From Candidatus Acidiferrum typicum (GTDB lineage Bacteria > Acidobacteriota > Terriglobia > Acidiferrales > UBA7541), in the NCBI GenBank assembly GCA_002478115.1, contig DLMH01000020.1, positions 1 through 64,000 of the forward strand: a DNA stretch of 64,000 nt, given 5' to 3'. This document shows, piece after piece, positions 1-7,169 of the stretch. The notes below the pieces were generated by a model. The model saw nothing but the letters and a program-made list of their open reading frames with translations, made no database searches and had not been told where the DNA came from. Made by a program: the position numbers and the translations under genes. Each line of letters opens with the position of its first letter. The first letter of the stretch is position 1.

Positions 1-1
1 A

Positions 2-145
2 CTGGACTTGGAACTCCATGCCATGCTGCAAATTCTGAGCGTCTCCCTGTTCGAGAAAATCCCCTTGATTCAAGTGCTTACGCAAACCGCTCTGAAACCC
101 GAGGCACCCGATGTCGCTAAACAATTGCAAATGTTCACCTTTTAA
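2..145 (+). mobile_element. C-terminal remnant of a transposase (IS4-like), cut by the window edge
   Basis: An open frame enters from the left edge and stops at TAA 143-145, giving 47 residues. The stretch LQILSVSLFEKIPLIQ resembles the end of IS4-family DDE transposases, in which a hydrophobic LQILS..LFEK segment precedes a short tail ending near a Q-L-x-x-F motif (here QLQMF). The catalytic core lies outside the window, so neither the family nor intactness can be confirmed. Its position beside palindromes and a toxin-antitoxin pair fits a mobile or accessory setting. Confidence 0.45.
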
Positions 146-248
146 CCGGACACTACTGGCCACTGACCACTAGCCACTGCTCTTTCCCCTCAGCATACCA
201 GGCCAAGCATAGCACATTATTTACCGTATGTCTACTATTATTTAGTGG

Positions 249-270
249 GTACTAGTTTCGAAACTGGTAC
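249..270. repeat. 22-bp near-perfect palindrome
   Basis: The half-sites GTACTAGTTTC and GAAACTGGTAC are reverse complements with one mismatch and no spacer. It lies about 100 bp after the transposase stop. It could be an element end, an operator or a recombination site. No neighbouring gene start makes one of these certain. Confidence 0.4.
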
Positions 271-308
271 GAGGAGGACTGGTGCGCGGAAAGTGGAAAG
301 TCAAGAAC

Positions 309-340
309 CGCACCCTTACAAACCAAAGGATGCGGCACCC
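309..340. repeat. Dispersed intergenic hairpin repeat (CACCCT...AGGATG type)
   Basis: The sequence CGCACCCTTACAAA, then AGGATGCGGCACCC, can fold into a short stem. A second copy of the same design is at 3990-4020. The shared pattern is CACCCT, then YACAAA, then AGGATGNGGCACCC. It has no coding potential and looks like a REP-type intergenic repeat. Confidence 0.45.
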
Positions 341-414
341 AGATCCTTTGCAACCTCAGCCTCTTGGCCACCCGCCGTTCGAACGCTTGCGATGTGTAGG
401 CGTAAGTCGTCATG

Positions 415-1722
415 TCAGAACAAAACCAGATGTTCCGGCTTGAGATGATCGGGAAATTGATAGCTCTGTGCTTTGGGATGAGTTTGGAAAAACATCCTGA
501 TGTTCGAGACCGACCGATACACTTCTGCAATAAGCTCCTCTTTCTTGTCCTGATACTTTATCGAGAATTCGTCGTCAACGAATTTGTGCGCAGGGCTTTG
601 GCGCAGCTTTCGCACTTCTTTGAGAGGCGCGATGACAATGGCAGGACCGTTCTCACCTTTGATGCGGATGTATTTCGTCAACCATTCCTCTAATAGACGC
701 AAGGTCCCCTTCTGGACTACGACTACCTCGCCATTTTCCTTTGTGATCTTTTCTTCCAATTCGAGGTGTTGGGCGGCGAAGAAGTTTGTGTTGAGATTTT
801 CAGAGATGATTTTGTCGAGAATCAGGGCGAATTCTAGGAAATGCTTCTTAGTCGGCACCATTAGCAAGCCAAATCCTTTTGGCTCGTCCAAAGGAGAGTC
901 GTCTTCGTCTCCGCGAGTTTCTCTTGCGTACTCCCGGCGAAAGAGTTTGGGCAGGCCAATCAACTGGCACATGTGATTGATATGAAAAATTTCTGCGAAC
1001 AGTGCGTCGTAGACCGACACACCATCTGTCCACTGCCCCCATATACATCGGAGGGCGTAGTTCTTTTCCATTTTGGACTTGCCTCGCACCCTATAGCTGT
1101 CCCAATGCTGCTGGTGTCTTGACGACATCGAAGCCAGGTATCTTGGGAACGTGGCGATCACGCGATGACCTTTCGGGCTTGTGCCCAATCCAAATGTTTC
1201 GAGACCGACCTTATCCGCCTCAGCCATTTCTCGTCCTTTGTAAGCCGCTGTCTTTACCGAGATGTACCCATCCAAACCGCCGAAGCGGAAGATGTACCTC
1301 GGGTCGGACTGATAGCGTTCTAACACTCCTAATTGGAAATAGACTGTTTCAAGTTGTGGGTGTCCCAACGCGAGAAATCGCGAGAACGGCTTGGTGCGAT
1401 ACTGGTTGCTCGGCAATCTCCGTCGCATGGTTTTGACAGACGGAAACAGCCAGACATGCTCTTCACCGTTTGCTTCACCGAGGAATCCTAGTTGTTGGGG
1501 AATCGAGAGAGCCGGAAGACGCTTTATGTGTGGGTTGTCATATTCGCTCGAATACACTTCCACAAGCCCTCGCTCAACCAACTTCTTGAGGGCCTCCGGT
1601 GCATCAGGTCCTGAGTCTCCGAGTATGACGTTCGCTCTGATTCCGTTAAAGTCCGACGAATTCAGATAGAAGCCGATTATCCGGTTCAACAGGGTTGTCG
1701 CAAGTGAGACACGCGTCGGCAT
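415..1722 (-). CDS. Protein of unknown function, 435 aa
   Basis: I do not recognise a named family. The frame is long, closed on both sides and not shadowed by a better gene. There is no signal peptide or membrane segment, so a cytoplasmic protein is expected. Residues ~40-75 (EALKKLVERGLVEVYSS) read like a winged-helix hairpin. A central motif SSRHQQHWDSYRV resembles a Q-Q-H-W-x-S-Y motif I recall from uncharacterised bacterial proteins in accessory islands, but I cannot name the family. Composition is lower in GC than most later genes. With a transposase tail on one side and a toxin-antitoxin pair on the other, a horizontally acquired role, possibly defence, is conceivable but unproven. The start is the upstream ATG at 1722; no strong Shine-Dalgarno decides it. 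Confidence 0.6.
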   Translation of the reverse strand: MPTRVSLATTLLNRIIGFYLNSSDFNGIRANVILGDSGPDAPEALKKLVERGLVEVYSSEYDNPHIKRLPALSIPQQLGFLGEANGEEHVWLFPSVKTMRRRLPSNQYRTKPFSRFLALGHPQLETVYFQLGVLERYQSDPRYIFRFGGLDGYISVKTAAYKGREMAEADKVGLETFGLGTSPKGHRVIATFPRYLASMSSRHQQHWDSYRVRGKSKMEKNYALRCIWGQWTDGVSVYDALFAEIFHINHMCQLIGLPKLFRREYARETRGDEDDSPLDEPKGFGLLMVPTKKHFLEFALILDKIISENLNTNFFAAQHLELEEKITKENGEVVVVQKGTLRLLEEWLTKYIRIKGENGPAIVIAPLKEVRKLRQSPAHKFVDDEFSIKYQDKKEELIAEVYRSVSNIRMFFQTHPKAQSYQFPDHLKPEHLVLF

Positions 1723-2007
1723 GTTTATTGAGACAGAGTGGTAACTCTGAGTATAGTGCAGCGGTTACGGCCTAGCGATGGGATATCGTTCCCGCAGTCA
1801 AAGAGCATTTCTTCAAACCGTCGGCGGCGGCCGGAGTATCCGAGCAAAAGGCTTTCTCGTTGAACATGCCGCCATTTTAGCATTCTGGTGCTCAGCTTTG
1901 CGTGCAAGGGATGTGGGTGCGGTACCCGGTTCCCTTCAACGATCGGAGAATCCATCACCGGCCAGCACAGGCGAAGCCCGCGAAGCCGAGAGGCTGGCGC
2001 CGGCATG

Positions 2008-2481
2008 CTAGGTCTTGGGACGCCAAGTGTGGAAAAACTCGAGTGGCGGGCCGGGGCTTTCTCTCACTCCCTTGACCTGTAATATGTCCTGCTCCGGAAG
2101 GTAGCGTATTATCTGGACCCCGTAGCCTTGACCAGCCTCGTGAAGATAATATGTGATTCCTCGGTTGTCGTATTTTTCATCCATCCAAAGGAGACTCTTC
2201 CAGTCAACGGAACCATTCGCATGGAAGCCGACGACTTCAAAAGACCCGTCTTGGTTTTGGACCAGCCTCACCGAGCCGCCCGTCGGCACGCCATCGGCCC
2301 TGAAATTCGAGTAAGTTCTGGCAAGCTTCCCATATTTACTGCACAAGTTACGCGCTTTTGCTGCTCCCTGCCTCCAGTGATAAACGACGTGAATGAGGTA
2401 CCCACCAAACAGGCCCAGAATGAGCCCCGCGATAAGATTCGGCCAGTCCAAGTGGTATCCCAGAAAACAAAAGGAATTCAT
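2008..2481 (-). CDS. Small protein with N-terminal membrane anchor, unknown function
   Basis: The 157-residue product has one hydrophobic segment near the N terminus (NLIAGLILGLFGGYLIHVVY) followed by a soluble region of about 120 residues. That region carries charged, tryptophan-containing strands and matches no family I know. I chose ATG 2481 because GGAGGT lies just upstream; the in-frame GTG 18 bases further out would place that Shine-Dalgarno inside the gene. Orientation matches the unknown gene at 415-1722, but the ~285-bp gap between them argues against tight coupling. Function unassigned. Confidence 0.5.
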   Translation of the reverse strand: MNSFCFLGYHLDWPNLIAGLILGLFGGYLIHVVYHWRQGAAKARNLCSKYGKLARTYSNFRADGVPTGGSVRLVQNQDGSFEVVGFHANGSVDWKSLLWMDEKYDNRGITYYLHEAGQGYGVQIIRYLPEQDILQVKGVRESPGPPLEFFHTWRPKT

Positions 2482-2576
2482 TGTACCTCCGGCCCCCACA
2501 GGAGCTGAGACATACCGTCGCCAATTCTACTCCAGTACACCGCGGCTGGCCGACAGATTCACGGGTTTCCTAATTT

Positions 2577-2666
2577 CTGATCGCCCGTGGGGGCTATACT
2601 GTTAACCGAGCGTTCGATGAGGATACGTGTCCTAGCAGGTGGCGCAGGCTTAGCTTCGGAAAGCGG
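2577..2666. repeat. Direct repeat, left copy, flanking the vapBC pair
   Basis: This segment aligns with 3469-3563 in the same orientation. Shared blocks include GGCTAT(A/T)CTGTTAACCGAGC, GATGAGGAT(A/G)CGTGTCCT and CTTCSGAA. About five bases are missing here relative to the right copy. It ends just before the toxin stop codon, so the two copies bracket the toxin-antitoxin genes. Confidence 0.75.
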
Positions 2667-2674
2667 TGTCCCCA

Positions 2675-3127
2675 TCAGGCCTTTACGCTTCCTGGATGCA
2701 CTGCCGTGAGACCGGAGAAACGGCTGAAGTCGGCCGCGTTCAGCGTCAGGATGTGGCCAACGCCATGAACAACCATCGCCGCGGCTAATCGCGCATCGTG
2801 GACTTGAACGCCCGACACGTTGTGCTGCACAACGATCCTTCTCCATTCCCGGTAAACAGCCTCGCCATCGGGCAGCAAGATCATGCCGTCCTCGATTGCG
2901 CGCACCTCTCGCTCTGCTTCGAGAACGGTCAACCCAAGACCATTGCGGTCAACGGGCCGTGTCATCGCGTTCCAAAGTTCGGCGATGTTCTGGTGCGTGT
3001 AGTACAGAATTGCACCCTGCCCCAGCAGGTGAGCCAGAGCAGTAGCTACGATCTTGTGTTGGGGATCAGAGCGTCGTGTGAGGCGCAGCAGAATGTTCGT
3101 ATCCACCAAACACGAAGCAATTGCCAT
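2675..3127 (-). CDS. PIN-domain ribonuclease toxin, VapC-like
   Basis: The 150-residue protein has the layout and length of a VapC toxin. The acidic metal-binding residues of PIN nucleases are all visible: D9 in LVDTN, E50 in NIAE, D111 in VHDAR and D133 in NAADF. VapC toxins cut structured RNAs, often tRNA, and are held inactive by the antitoxin encoded just upstream. Here the ATG follows directly on the antitoxin stop codon (TAA-ATG), so the pair is one transcription unit with probable translational coupling. Antitoxin-toxin complexes usually repress their own promoter; no operator was identified. The locus sits between two direct repeats. Confidence 0.85.
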   Translation of the reverse strand: MAIASCLVDTNILLRLTRRSDPQHKIVATALAHLLGQGAILYYTHQNIAELWNAMTRPVDRNGLGLTVLEAEREVRAIEDGMILLPDGEAVYREWRRIVVQHNVSGVQVHDARLAAAMVVHGVGHILTLNAADFSRFSGLTAVHPGSVKA

Positions 3128-3373
3128 TTAATTGTGTTCCTGATAAATCCATTCGCGGGAAATGGTTTCAGGCAAGGGAGGAATTTTCTCGGAAAACTGC
3201 GCCAGCGAATCCAGCCAGGCTTGAATCTCTTCCGGGGTGCGTGGCTTCCCAACACCCGGCCTTGTCGCTCCGAACAACTGCGCCAAGATCTCCTCAATGT
3301 AGGCCTCCAGCCGCAGCCCGCGCGCTTTGGCCCGCACAGCGATCTGATCGGGAATCTTGACGGTTACTTCCAT
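3128..3373 (-). CDS. Putative VapB-type antitoxin
   Basis: A short protein is encoded directly upstream of the PIN toxin. From ATG 3373 it is 81 aa, beginning MEVTVKIPDQIAVRAKARGL, which resembles the strand-helix DNA-binding start of ribbon-helix-helix-like antitoxins. The C-terminal half (PEEIQAWLDSLAQF to the end) would be the toxin-wrapping tail. The frame stays open to 3469, but no start there has better support; a GGGAG lies ~19 bases ahead of ATG 3373, further than usual, so the start is uncertain. It is called an antitoxin from position, size and overlap rather than from a diagnostic motif. Confidence 0.65.
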   Translation of the reverse strand: MEVTVKIPDQIAVRAKARGLRLEAYIEEILAQLFGATRPGVGKPRTPEEIQAWLDSLAQFSEKIPPLPETISREWIYQEHN

Positions 3374-3468
3374 GCGATCAATGTAACACGAATCTCCCTT
3401 AACGAGGTGCTCTGCTAAAAGAGCACTTCGCAGTCCGAGAACGTCGGCAACTCTTCGCTTCCTGGTCA

Positions 3469-3563
3469 CTGATCGCCGGTGGAGGCTATTCTGTTAACCG
3501 AGCATCGGATGAGGATGCGTGTCCTGCTTGCGCCGGTGGCACAGGCGTAACTTCCGAATACGG
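3469..3563. repeat. Direct repeat, right copy, flanking the vapBC pair
   Basis: Same orientation and same blocks as 2577-2666, separated by about 890 bp, and placed just beyond the antitoxin frame. Two copies around one toxin-antitoxin pair suggest either a cassette framed by recombination sites or insertion into a pre-existing repeat. Confidence 0.75.
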
Positions 3564-3820
3564 CTTTGGGTGCCGCACTTCAAGTTTTTGTTGAAGGGTG
3601 CGCGCTTTCTGCGCGCGGCGATGAAAGAGAAAGATTGGGGGGTTTTGTTTTTGGGGCGCGTTTTGCGGCACGACTGAAGTCATGCCCTGACGAGGAAGGC
3701 AGAGGGATCCCTCCGCTCCGCAGCCCGACGCGCCATAAATCGGCGCGAAAGAGAAAATCGGGCCGCTCCGCTCCCTTCGGCTCCGCTCGGGGCGGGCGGG
3801 ATTACAGTTACGAGACGAGC

Positions 3821-3849
3821 GGACGGCCGCAGACGGCCGCCCCTACAAA
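3821..3849. repeat. GGACGGCCGC repeat, copy 1
   Basis: Twenty-nine bases identical to 4031-4059: GGACGGCCGC, AGACGGCCGC, then CCCTACAAA. The core is self-complementary (GCGGCCGTC with GACGGCCGC) and could form a hairpin on either strand. Confidence 0.8.
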
Positions 3850-3891
3850 AGATAGAGAGGAGAGGGCAGGATGGACGGGGCATGACAGAGC

Positions 3892-3911
3892 GGGCACGAT
3901 GTATCGTGCCC
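3892..3911. repeat. Perfect 9-bp inverted repeat with 2-nt loop
   Basis: GGGCACGAT and ATCGTGCCC are separated by GT. It is followed by CCTACAAGA, the same type of tail seen after the GGACGGCCGC copies. Confidence 0.7.
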
Positions 3912-3943
3912 CTACAAGAGCGGAGGGCGCCACAGACCCAAGA

Positions 3944-3966
3944 GCACAGACAAGAATGTCTGTGCC
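3944..3966. repeat. GCACAGACA hairpin repeat
   Basis: The arms GCACAGACA and TGTCTGTGC enclose AGAA. Read on the minus strand it gives GGCACAGACA, loop, TGTCTGTGC, the same design as the hairpin at 57808-57829, which suggests a genome-wide repeat family. Confidence 0.65.
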
Positions 3967-3989
3967 ACAAAGGCAAGAGAAACCCAAGA

Positions 3990-4020
3990 CCCACCCTCAC
4001 AAAACGAGGATGGGGCACCC
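3990..4020. repeat. Dispersed hairpin repeat (CACCCT...AGGATG type), second copy
   Basis: CCCACCCTCACAAAA, then AGGATGGGGCACCC, matches the copy at 309-340 with compensating changes in the stem (CGC with GCG there, CCC with GGG here). Confidence 0.6.
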
Positions 4021-4030
4021 GGCGAGGAGC

Positions 4031-4059
4031 GGACGGCCGCAGACGGCCGCCCCTACAAA
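4031..4059. repeat. GGACGGCCGC repeat, copy 2
   Basis: Identical over 29 bases to 3821-3849, 210 bp away in the same orientation. Confidence 0.8.
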
Positions 4060-4255
4060 CCCAAGAACTCGCCTTGGCAGACAGAGCACATGGGCAAAAC
4101 ATCGTGGCGCACTCCCCATCGCGTGATTTACACTACATCTCGGTTGGAGTTCCTCCCCAACCGCCTTGTGGTCCCGACCGCATCGGAGCCGCGGGGTCCG
4201 CGCGCCAGCGCAGCGTCCCGTTCGCGGGACCTCCCCACGTTACGGGGACATCACA

Positions 4256-4274
4256 CCTGCACGCACCGTGCAGG
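4256..4274 (+). promoter_or_regulatory. Hairpin directly before the ribosome binding site of the 4288 gene
   Basis: CCTGCACG and CGTGCAGG form a perfect 8-bp stem with a 3-nt loop. It ends one base before AGGAGG (4276-4281), six bases ahead of the start codon. In mRNA it would sit against the ribosome site and could tune or stabilise translation. No ligand-binding class is recognisable. Confidence 0.45.
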
Positions 4275-4287
4275 CAGGAGGAATTGC

Positions 4288-4983
4288 ATGAAAGCAGTGG
4301 TATCTTTTCTATTGGTGTTTGCCCTTGTGTGCTCCGCGGCGCCACCCACCTACGCCGAGCCGCGCCAGGTCCTGCAGGGCACCGAAATCCATCTCACGCT
4401 CGTCAATGGCATCAACACGGCCAGCGCTAGGGAAGGCGATCCCTTCATCGCGGTTCTGGCGCAACCCGTCACGCTCGATAGCCGCATCATTCTTCCCGCG
4501 GGGACGCGCGTGCACGGCGTCATCGGCACGATTCAGCGGCCCAAACAGTTTGCGATGTTTCGCGGCCAGGCGTACATGAACCTCACGTTCAAGAGCATCG
4601 AGATGGATAGCCGGCTCGTTCCGGTACAGATGAGCTTGCTGGCTATCGGGCAGCCGCGCGTCAATTCAGACAGCAAGCGCCGCCGCGACGTCAAGATCGT
4701 CGAAGGCGAAGTGGTCCAGGAGAAGCACGACTACAAGGGCGACGCTTTGGGCATGGCTATTGGCGGCGGCGGAGGTTCCGCGGTCGGACTGGTGTTCAGC
4801 AACGTGGCCCGGGGCTTTGGCATCGGCTTTGCGGCCGGGGCCATCTACGTGGTTGCGCGGAAGGGTAAGGAAGTGGAAATGCCCGCGCAGACCGGCATGC
4901 TGGCGCGCCTGGACAGTACGGTCATAATGCCGTACGTCGCGGCGAGCAACGACACCGCCGGCGGCACATCGAATTCCCGATAG
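4288..4983 (+). CDS. Exported protein with TrbI/VirB10-like beta domain
   Basis: The 231-residue product begins with a clear signal peptide (MKAVVSFLLVFALVCSAAPP, cleavage near TYA-EP). The mature part has GTEIHLTLVNGINTASAREG, later LDSRIILPAGTRVHGVIG. This is the pattern of the TrbI/VirB10 beta-barrel segment and of many exported acidobacterial proteins that share it without a conjugation system. Near residues 155-190 there is a glycine-rich hydrophobic stretch (GMAIGGGGGSAVGLVFSNV) that could insert in a membrane. Start 4288 is supported by AGGAGG with six-base spacing; earlier in-frame starts lack a signal peptide. No conjugation genes are nearby, so an envelope role is more likely. A strong terminator follows. 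Confidence 0.65.
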   Translation: MKAVVSFLLVFALVCSAAPPTYAEPRQVLQGTEIHLTLVNGINTASAREGDPFIAVLAQPVTLDSRIILPAGTRVHGVIGTIQRPKQFAMFRGQAYMNLTFKSIEMDSRLVPVQMSLLAIGQPRVNSDSKRRRDVKIVEGEVVQEKHDYKGDALGMAIGGGGGSAVGLVFSNVARGFGIGFAAGAIYVVARKGKEVEMPAQTGMLARLDSTVIMPYVAASNDTAGGTSNSR

Positions 4984-5008
4984 AACAAGAAAGAATCCTC
5001 CTCTCTCG

Positions 5009-5043
5009 CGCCCGCTCGTGGCAACACGGGCGGGCGTTTTCTT
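5009..5043 (+). terminator. Rho-independent terminator after the TrbI-like gene
   Basis: CGCCCGCTCGTG pairs with CACGGGCGGGCG around a GCAA loop (one G-T pair), followed by TTTTCTT. Confidence 0.85.
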
Positions 5044-5044
5044 G

Positions 5045-5610
5045 CGAGACGGAAAACTACGCAGCGGAGCTACGGCTTGGTCTGGGGAGGATCGGGCGCC
5101 GAGATTCCATCAGGGTGGAAGCACGGCGCCCGTGGGGGTTCTGGCTGGGCAATTCGTGGACTTTCCTTGGGGTGATGAGTGACGCGGAGAAACAACGCAG
5201 GCTGGCAAATGCCAGTCCACGTAGCTTTCCGGTCGTCCAACAGTACTTCTGAGCCAGCAAGATGCAGGAAAGTGGCCACTGCGAAGAATTCCCAACTTGC
5301 TGCAAACTATGCGCTTACGTGGGAGCCCGAGGAACGAAGTTGCATCAGCGCGGGAAGGCGTTCCGTTACGGGACATTCCCTGTGGAAATTCTAATGGGCA
5401 CTTAGCCGAGCCACGATTCCTCCGGGAGTTCCTTGCCGCTCCTCGATTCGCTTTTTTCGATGCACGCGATTTGTTTTTTCCTTTTCTCGCCCGGCCTTTT
5501 TCCAATTGACGCTCCGTGGAAGGCCGCGATACCTTTTATCCATCAAGGGACCACATGGTCAGTACAAAGCGATTCAAAAAATTCCATATCGCTCCATCTC
5601 AAGGAGATTC
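5045..5610. other. Upstream region of the glutamine synthetase gene, no gene seen
   Basis: About 570 bp separate the terminator from the glutamine synthetase start. Short frames on both strands lack coding character. A small palindrome TGGCAAATGCCA lies near 5205. I found no convincing sigma-54 promoter or NtrC-type site. Confidence 0.4.
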
Positions 5611-7041
5611 ATGTCCAACGAACTGCGTAATTTTCTAGCCCTCAGTTATGAGGAGCTGGAAGAATTGAATTTGAAAGCGAAAGAGCAACGCAAGAAACGT
5701 ACGCCCTTCGGCAAAATCCAGGAAGAACGCCTGAAGTACCTTACCGACGAAAAGCGCATTAAAGCGGTCACGGTCCTCTTCTCGGACCTTGAAGGCCGTC
5801 TGCACATGCTGGATTACGACAAGAAATTCCTGATCAAGAGCTACGACAACCTCACCTTCGACGGCTCCTCGATTCGCGGGTTCACGGCGCAGCGCGAGAG
5901 CGATCTTCGGCTGGGCATGGACTGGGCCTCGTTCTACTGGGGTCCCGCGGACATTTTCGGCGGCGGAAAGGTGCTCGTCTTCGGCGATGTCATCGACAAG
6001 GATGGCACTCCCTACAATGCCGATATCCGCGGAGTTCTCAAGGGTTACGCTGACTCGCTTTACAAGAAGGAAGACTACACGCTCAACGCCGCCAACGAAA
6101 TCGAGGGCTTCCTGTTCAAGGGCCCGGACGCGGAGCGCCAATACCACGAGAACCAGAAGTTCGAGTATGTGAACACGGGCGGCTACTACCACTCGCTGCC
6201 GGGAGATCCCCTGCGCACTTTCATTGACACCACCGCCGAAGTGCAGCGCGCCATGGGCTTCCAGAACGAGAAGGACCACCCCGAAGTCGCGCCCTCGCAG
6301 TTTGAGATCAACTATAGCTACACCGACGTGGTTGGCGCGGCCGACCAGATCCAGCTCTACAAATTGATCTGCCGCCAGGTGGCCAACAAAATGGGGCTCA
6401 CGGCCAGCTTCCTGCCCAAGCCCGTCGTGGGCGTCAACGGCAGCGGCATGCATACGAACGTTTCCGTCAGCAAGGACGGCAAGAACCTCTTTTGGGATCC
6501 CAAGGGCGAGGAACAGCTCAGCAAATTCGGCTGGGCCTTTGTCGATCGCGTGCTCACCCACGGCAACGATCTGTGCTTGCTGATGAACTCCAGCGTGAAC
6601 GCCTATCGCCGGCTCGATCCGCACTTCGAAGCGCCCAATCAGCTCAAAGCTTCGCCGGTGGACCGTGGCGCCATGATTCGCGTGCCGATCGGCAACGAGC
6701 GCAGCATGCGCGTGGAATTTCGCGCCGTCGCGCCTGACGCCAATCCCTATCTGGTGATGTACTCAATCTTCAAGACCGGCCTGGAAGGAGAGACCGCGAA
6801 AATCAAGAACCTGCGCTCTGCCGAGCGCTACCTTCCTGACAACATTTACACGGCCATCGAAAACTTCGAGAAAGCCGAGTGGATGACGAAACTATTCGGC
6901 GGCGACGTCAAGGGCCGCTATGCCGACTTGAAGAGGGCGTCCGCGGATCGCTGCGCGCGCTCGCTCGGCACCATCGTCAAAGCCCCCGAGGTGCAGTTTC
7001 ACCACGAGGTCTATAACCAGTTCCTTTGGAACATGTTCTAG
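5611..7041 (+). CDS. Glutamine synthetase family protein
   Basis: The 476-residue cytoplasmic enzyme has the hallmarks of the glutamine synthetase fold. The N-terminal beta-grasp region carries the family motif FDGSSIRGF (residues ~80-88). The catalytic region includes EVAPSQFEINYSYTD and VGVNGSGMHTN, which holds the His of the active site, and a late arginine-bearing region ending EFRAVAPDANPYL. In classical type I enzymes the segment is GSGMHxH; here the second His is Asn. I see no adenylylation-tyrosine motif of the NLYDLP type. It may therefore be an authentic ammonia-assimilating enzyme or one of the related gamma-glutamyl ligases. Start 5611 is supported by AAGGAG four bases upstream. 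It is transcribed alone and ends at a strong terminator. Confidence 0.85.
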   Translation: MSNELRNFLALSYEELEELNLKAKEQRKKRTPFGKIQEERLKYLTDEKRIKAVTVLFSDLEGRLHMLDYDKKFLIKSYDNLTFDGSSIRGFTAQRESDLRLGMDWASFYWGPADIFGGGKVLVFGDVIDKDGTPYNADIRGVLKGYADSLYKKEDYTLNAANEIEGFLFKGPDAERQYHENQKFEYVNTGGYYHSLPGDPLRTFIDTTAEVQRAMGFQNEKDHPEVAPSQFEINYSYTDVVGAADQIQLYKLICRQVANKMGLTASFLPKPVVGVNGSGMHTNVSVSKDGKNLFWDPKGEEQLSKFGWAFVDRVLTHGNDLCLLMNSSVNAYRRLDPHFEAPNQLKASPVDRGAMIRVPIGNERSMRVEFRAVAPDANPYLVMYSIFKTGLEGETAKIKNLRSAERYLPDNIYTAIENFEKAEWMTKLFGGDVKGRYADLKRASADRCARSLGTIVKAPEVQFHHEVYNQFLWNMF

Positions 7042-7094
7042 ACTCCGGCGTATTTCCAATTTGTGCAGACCCTTGGCGTTCGCCAGGGTCCCTG

Positions 7095-7127
7095 AAACGC
7101 CCGCCAACTTCGGATGGCGGGCGTTTT
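7095..7127. terminator. Strong terminator between convergent genes
   Basis: AAACGCCCGCCA pairs with TGGCGGGCGTTT around an 8-nt loop, with T tracts on both strands. It probably serves both the glutamine synthetase gene and the minus-strand PilZ gene ending at 7170. Confidence 0.85.
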
Positions 7128-7169
7128 GCATTGTCGATTCCAGCGGCTGCGCCCAGAGCGCGGGCGGCG

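Larger units (their letters stand above)
3564..4255. other. Gene-free stretch rich in palindromic intergenic repeats
   Basis: I see no convincing gene here; the open frames are repeat-derived and low in coding character. The stretch contains two copies of a GGACGGCCGCAGACGGCCGC repeat, a GGGCACGAT palindrome, a GCACAGACA hairpin and a CACCCT hairpin, each listed separately. Several units carry the tail CCCTACAAA or CCTACAAGA, so they look like a composite repeat array. Confidence 0.6.

Noticed and set aside
4288..4983. Conjugation component from the TrbI-like match
   Set aside because: No relaxase, coupling protein or other type IV secretion gene is in the window, and the domain occurs in unrelated exported proteins.
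5635..6624. Minus-strand 329-codon frame inside the glutamine synthetase gene
   Set aside because: Shadow of a strongly supported gene; its Val/Leu/Ala-rich pattern is typical of antisense reading of GC-rich codons.
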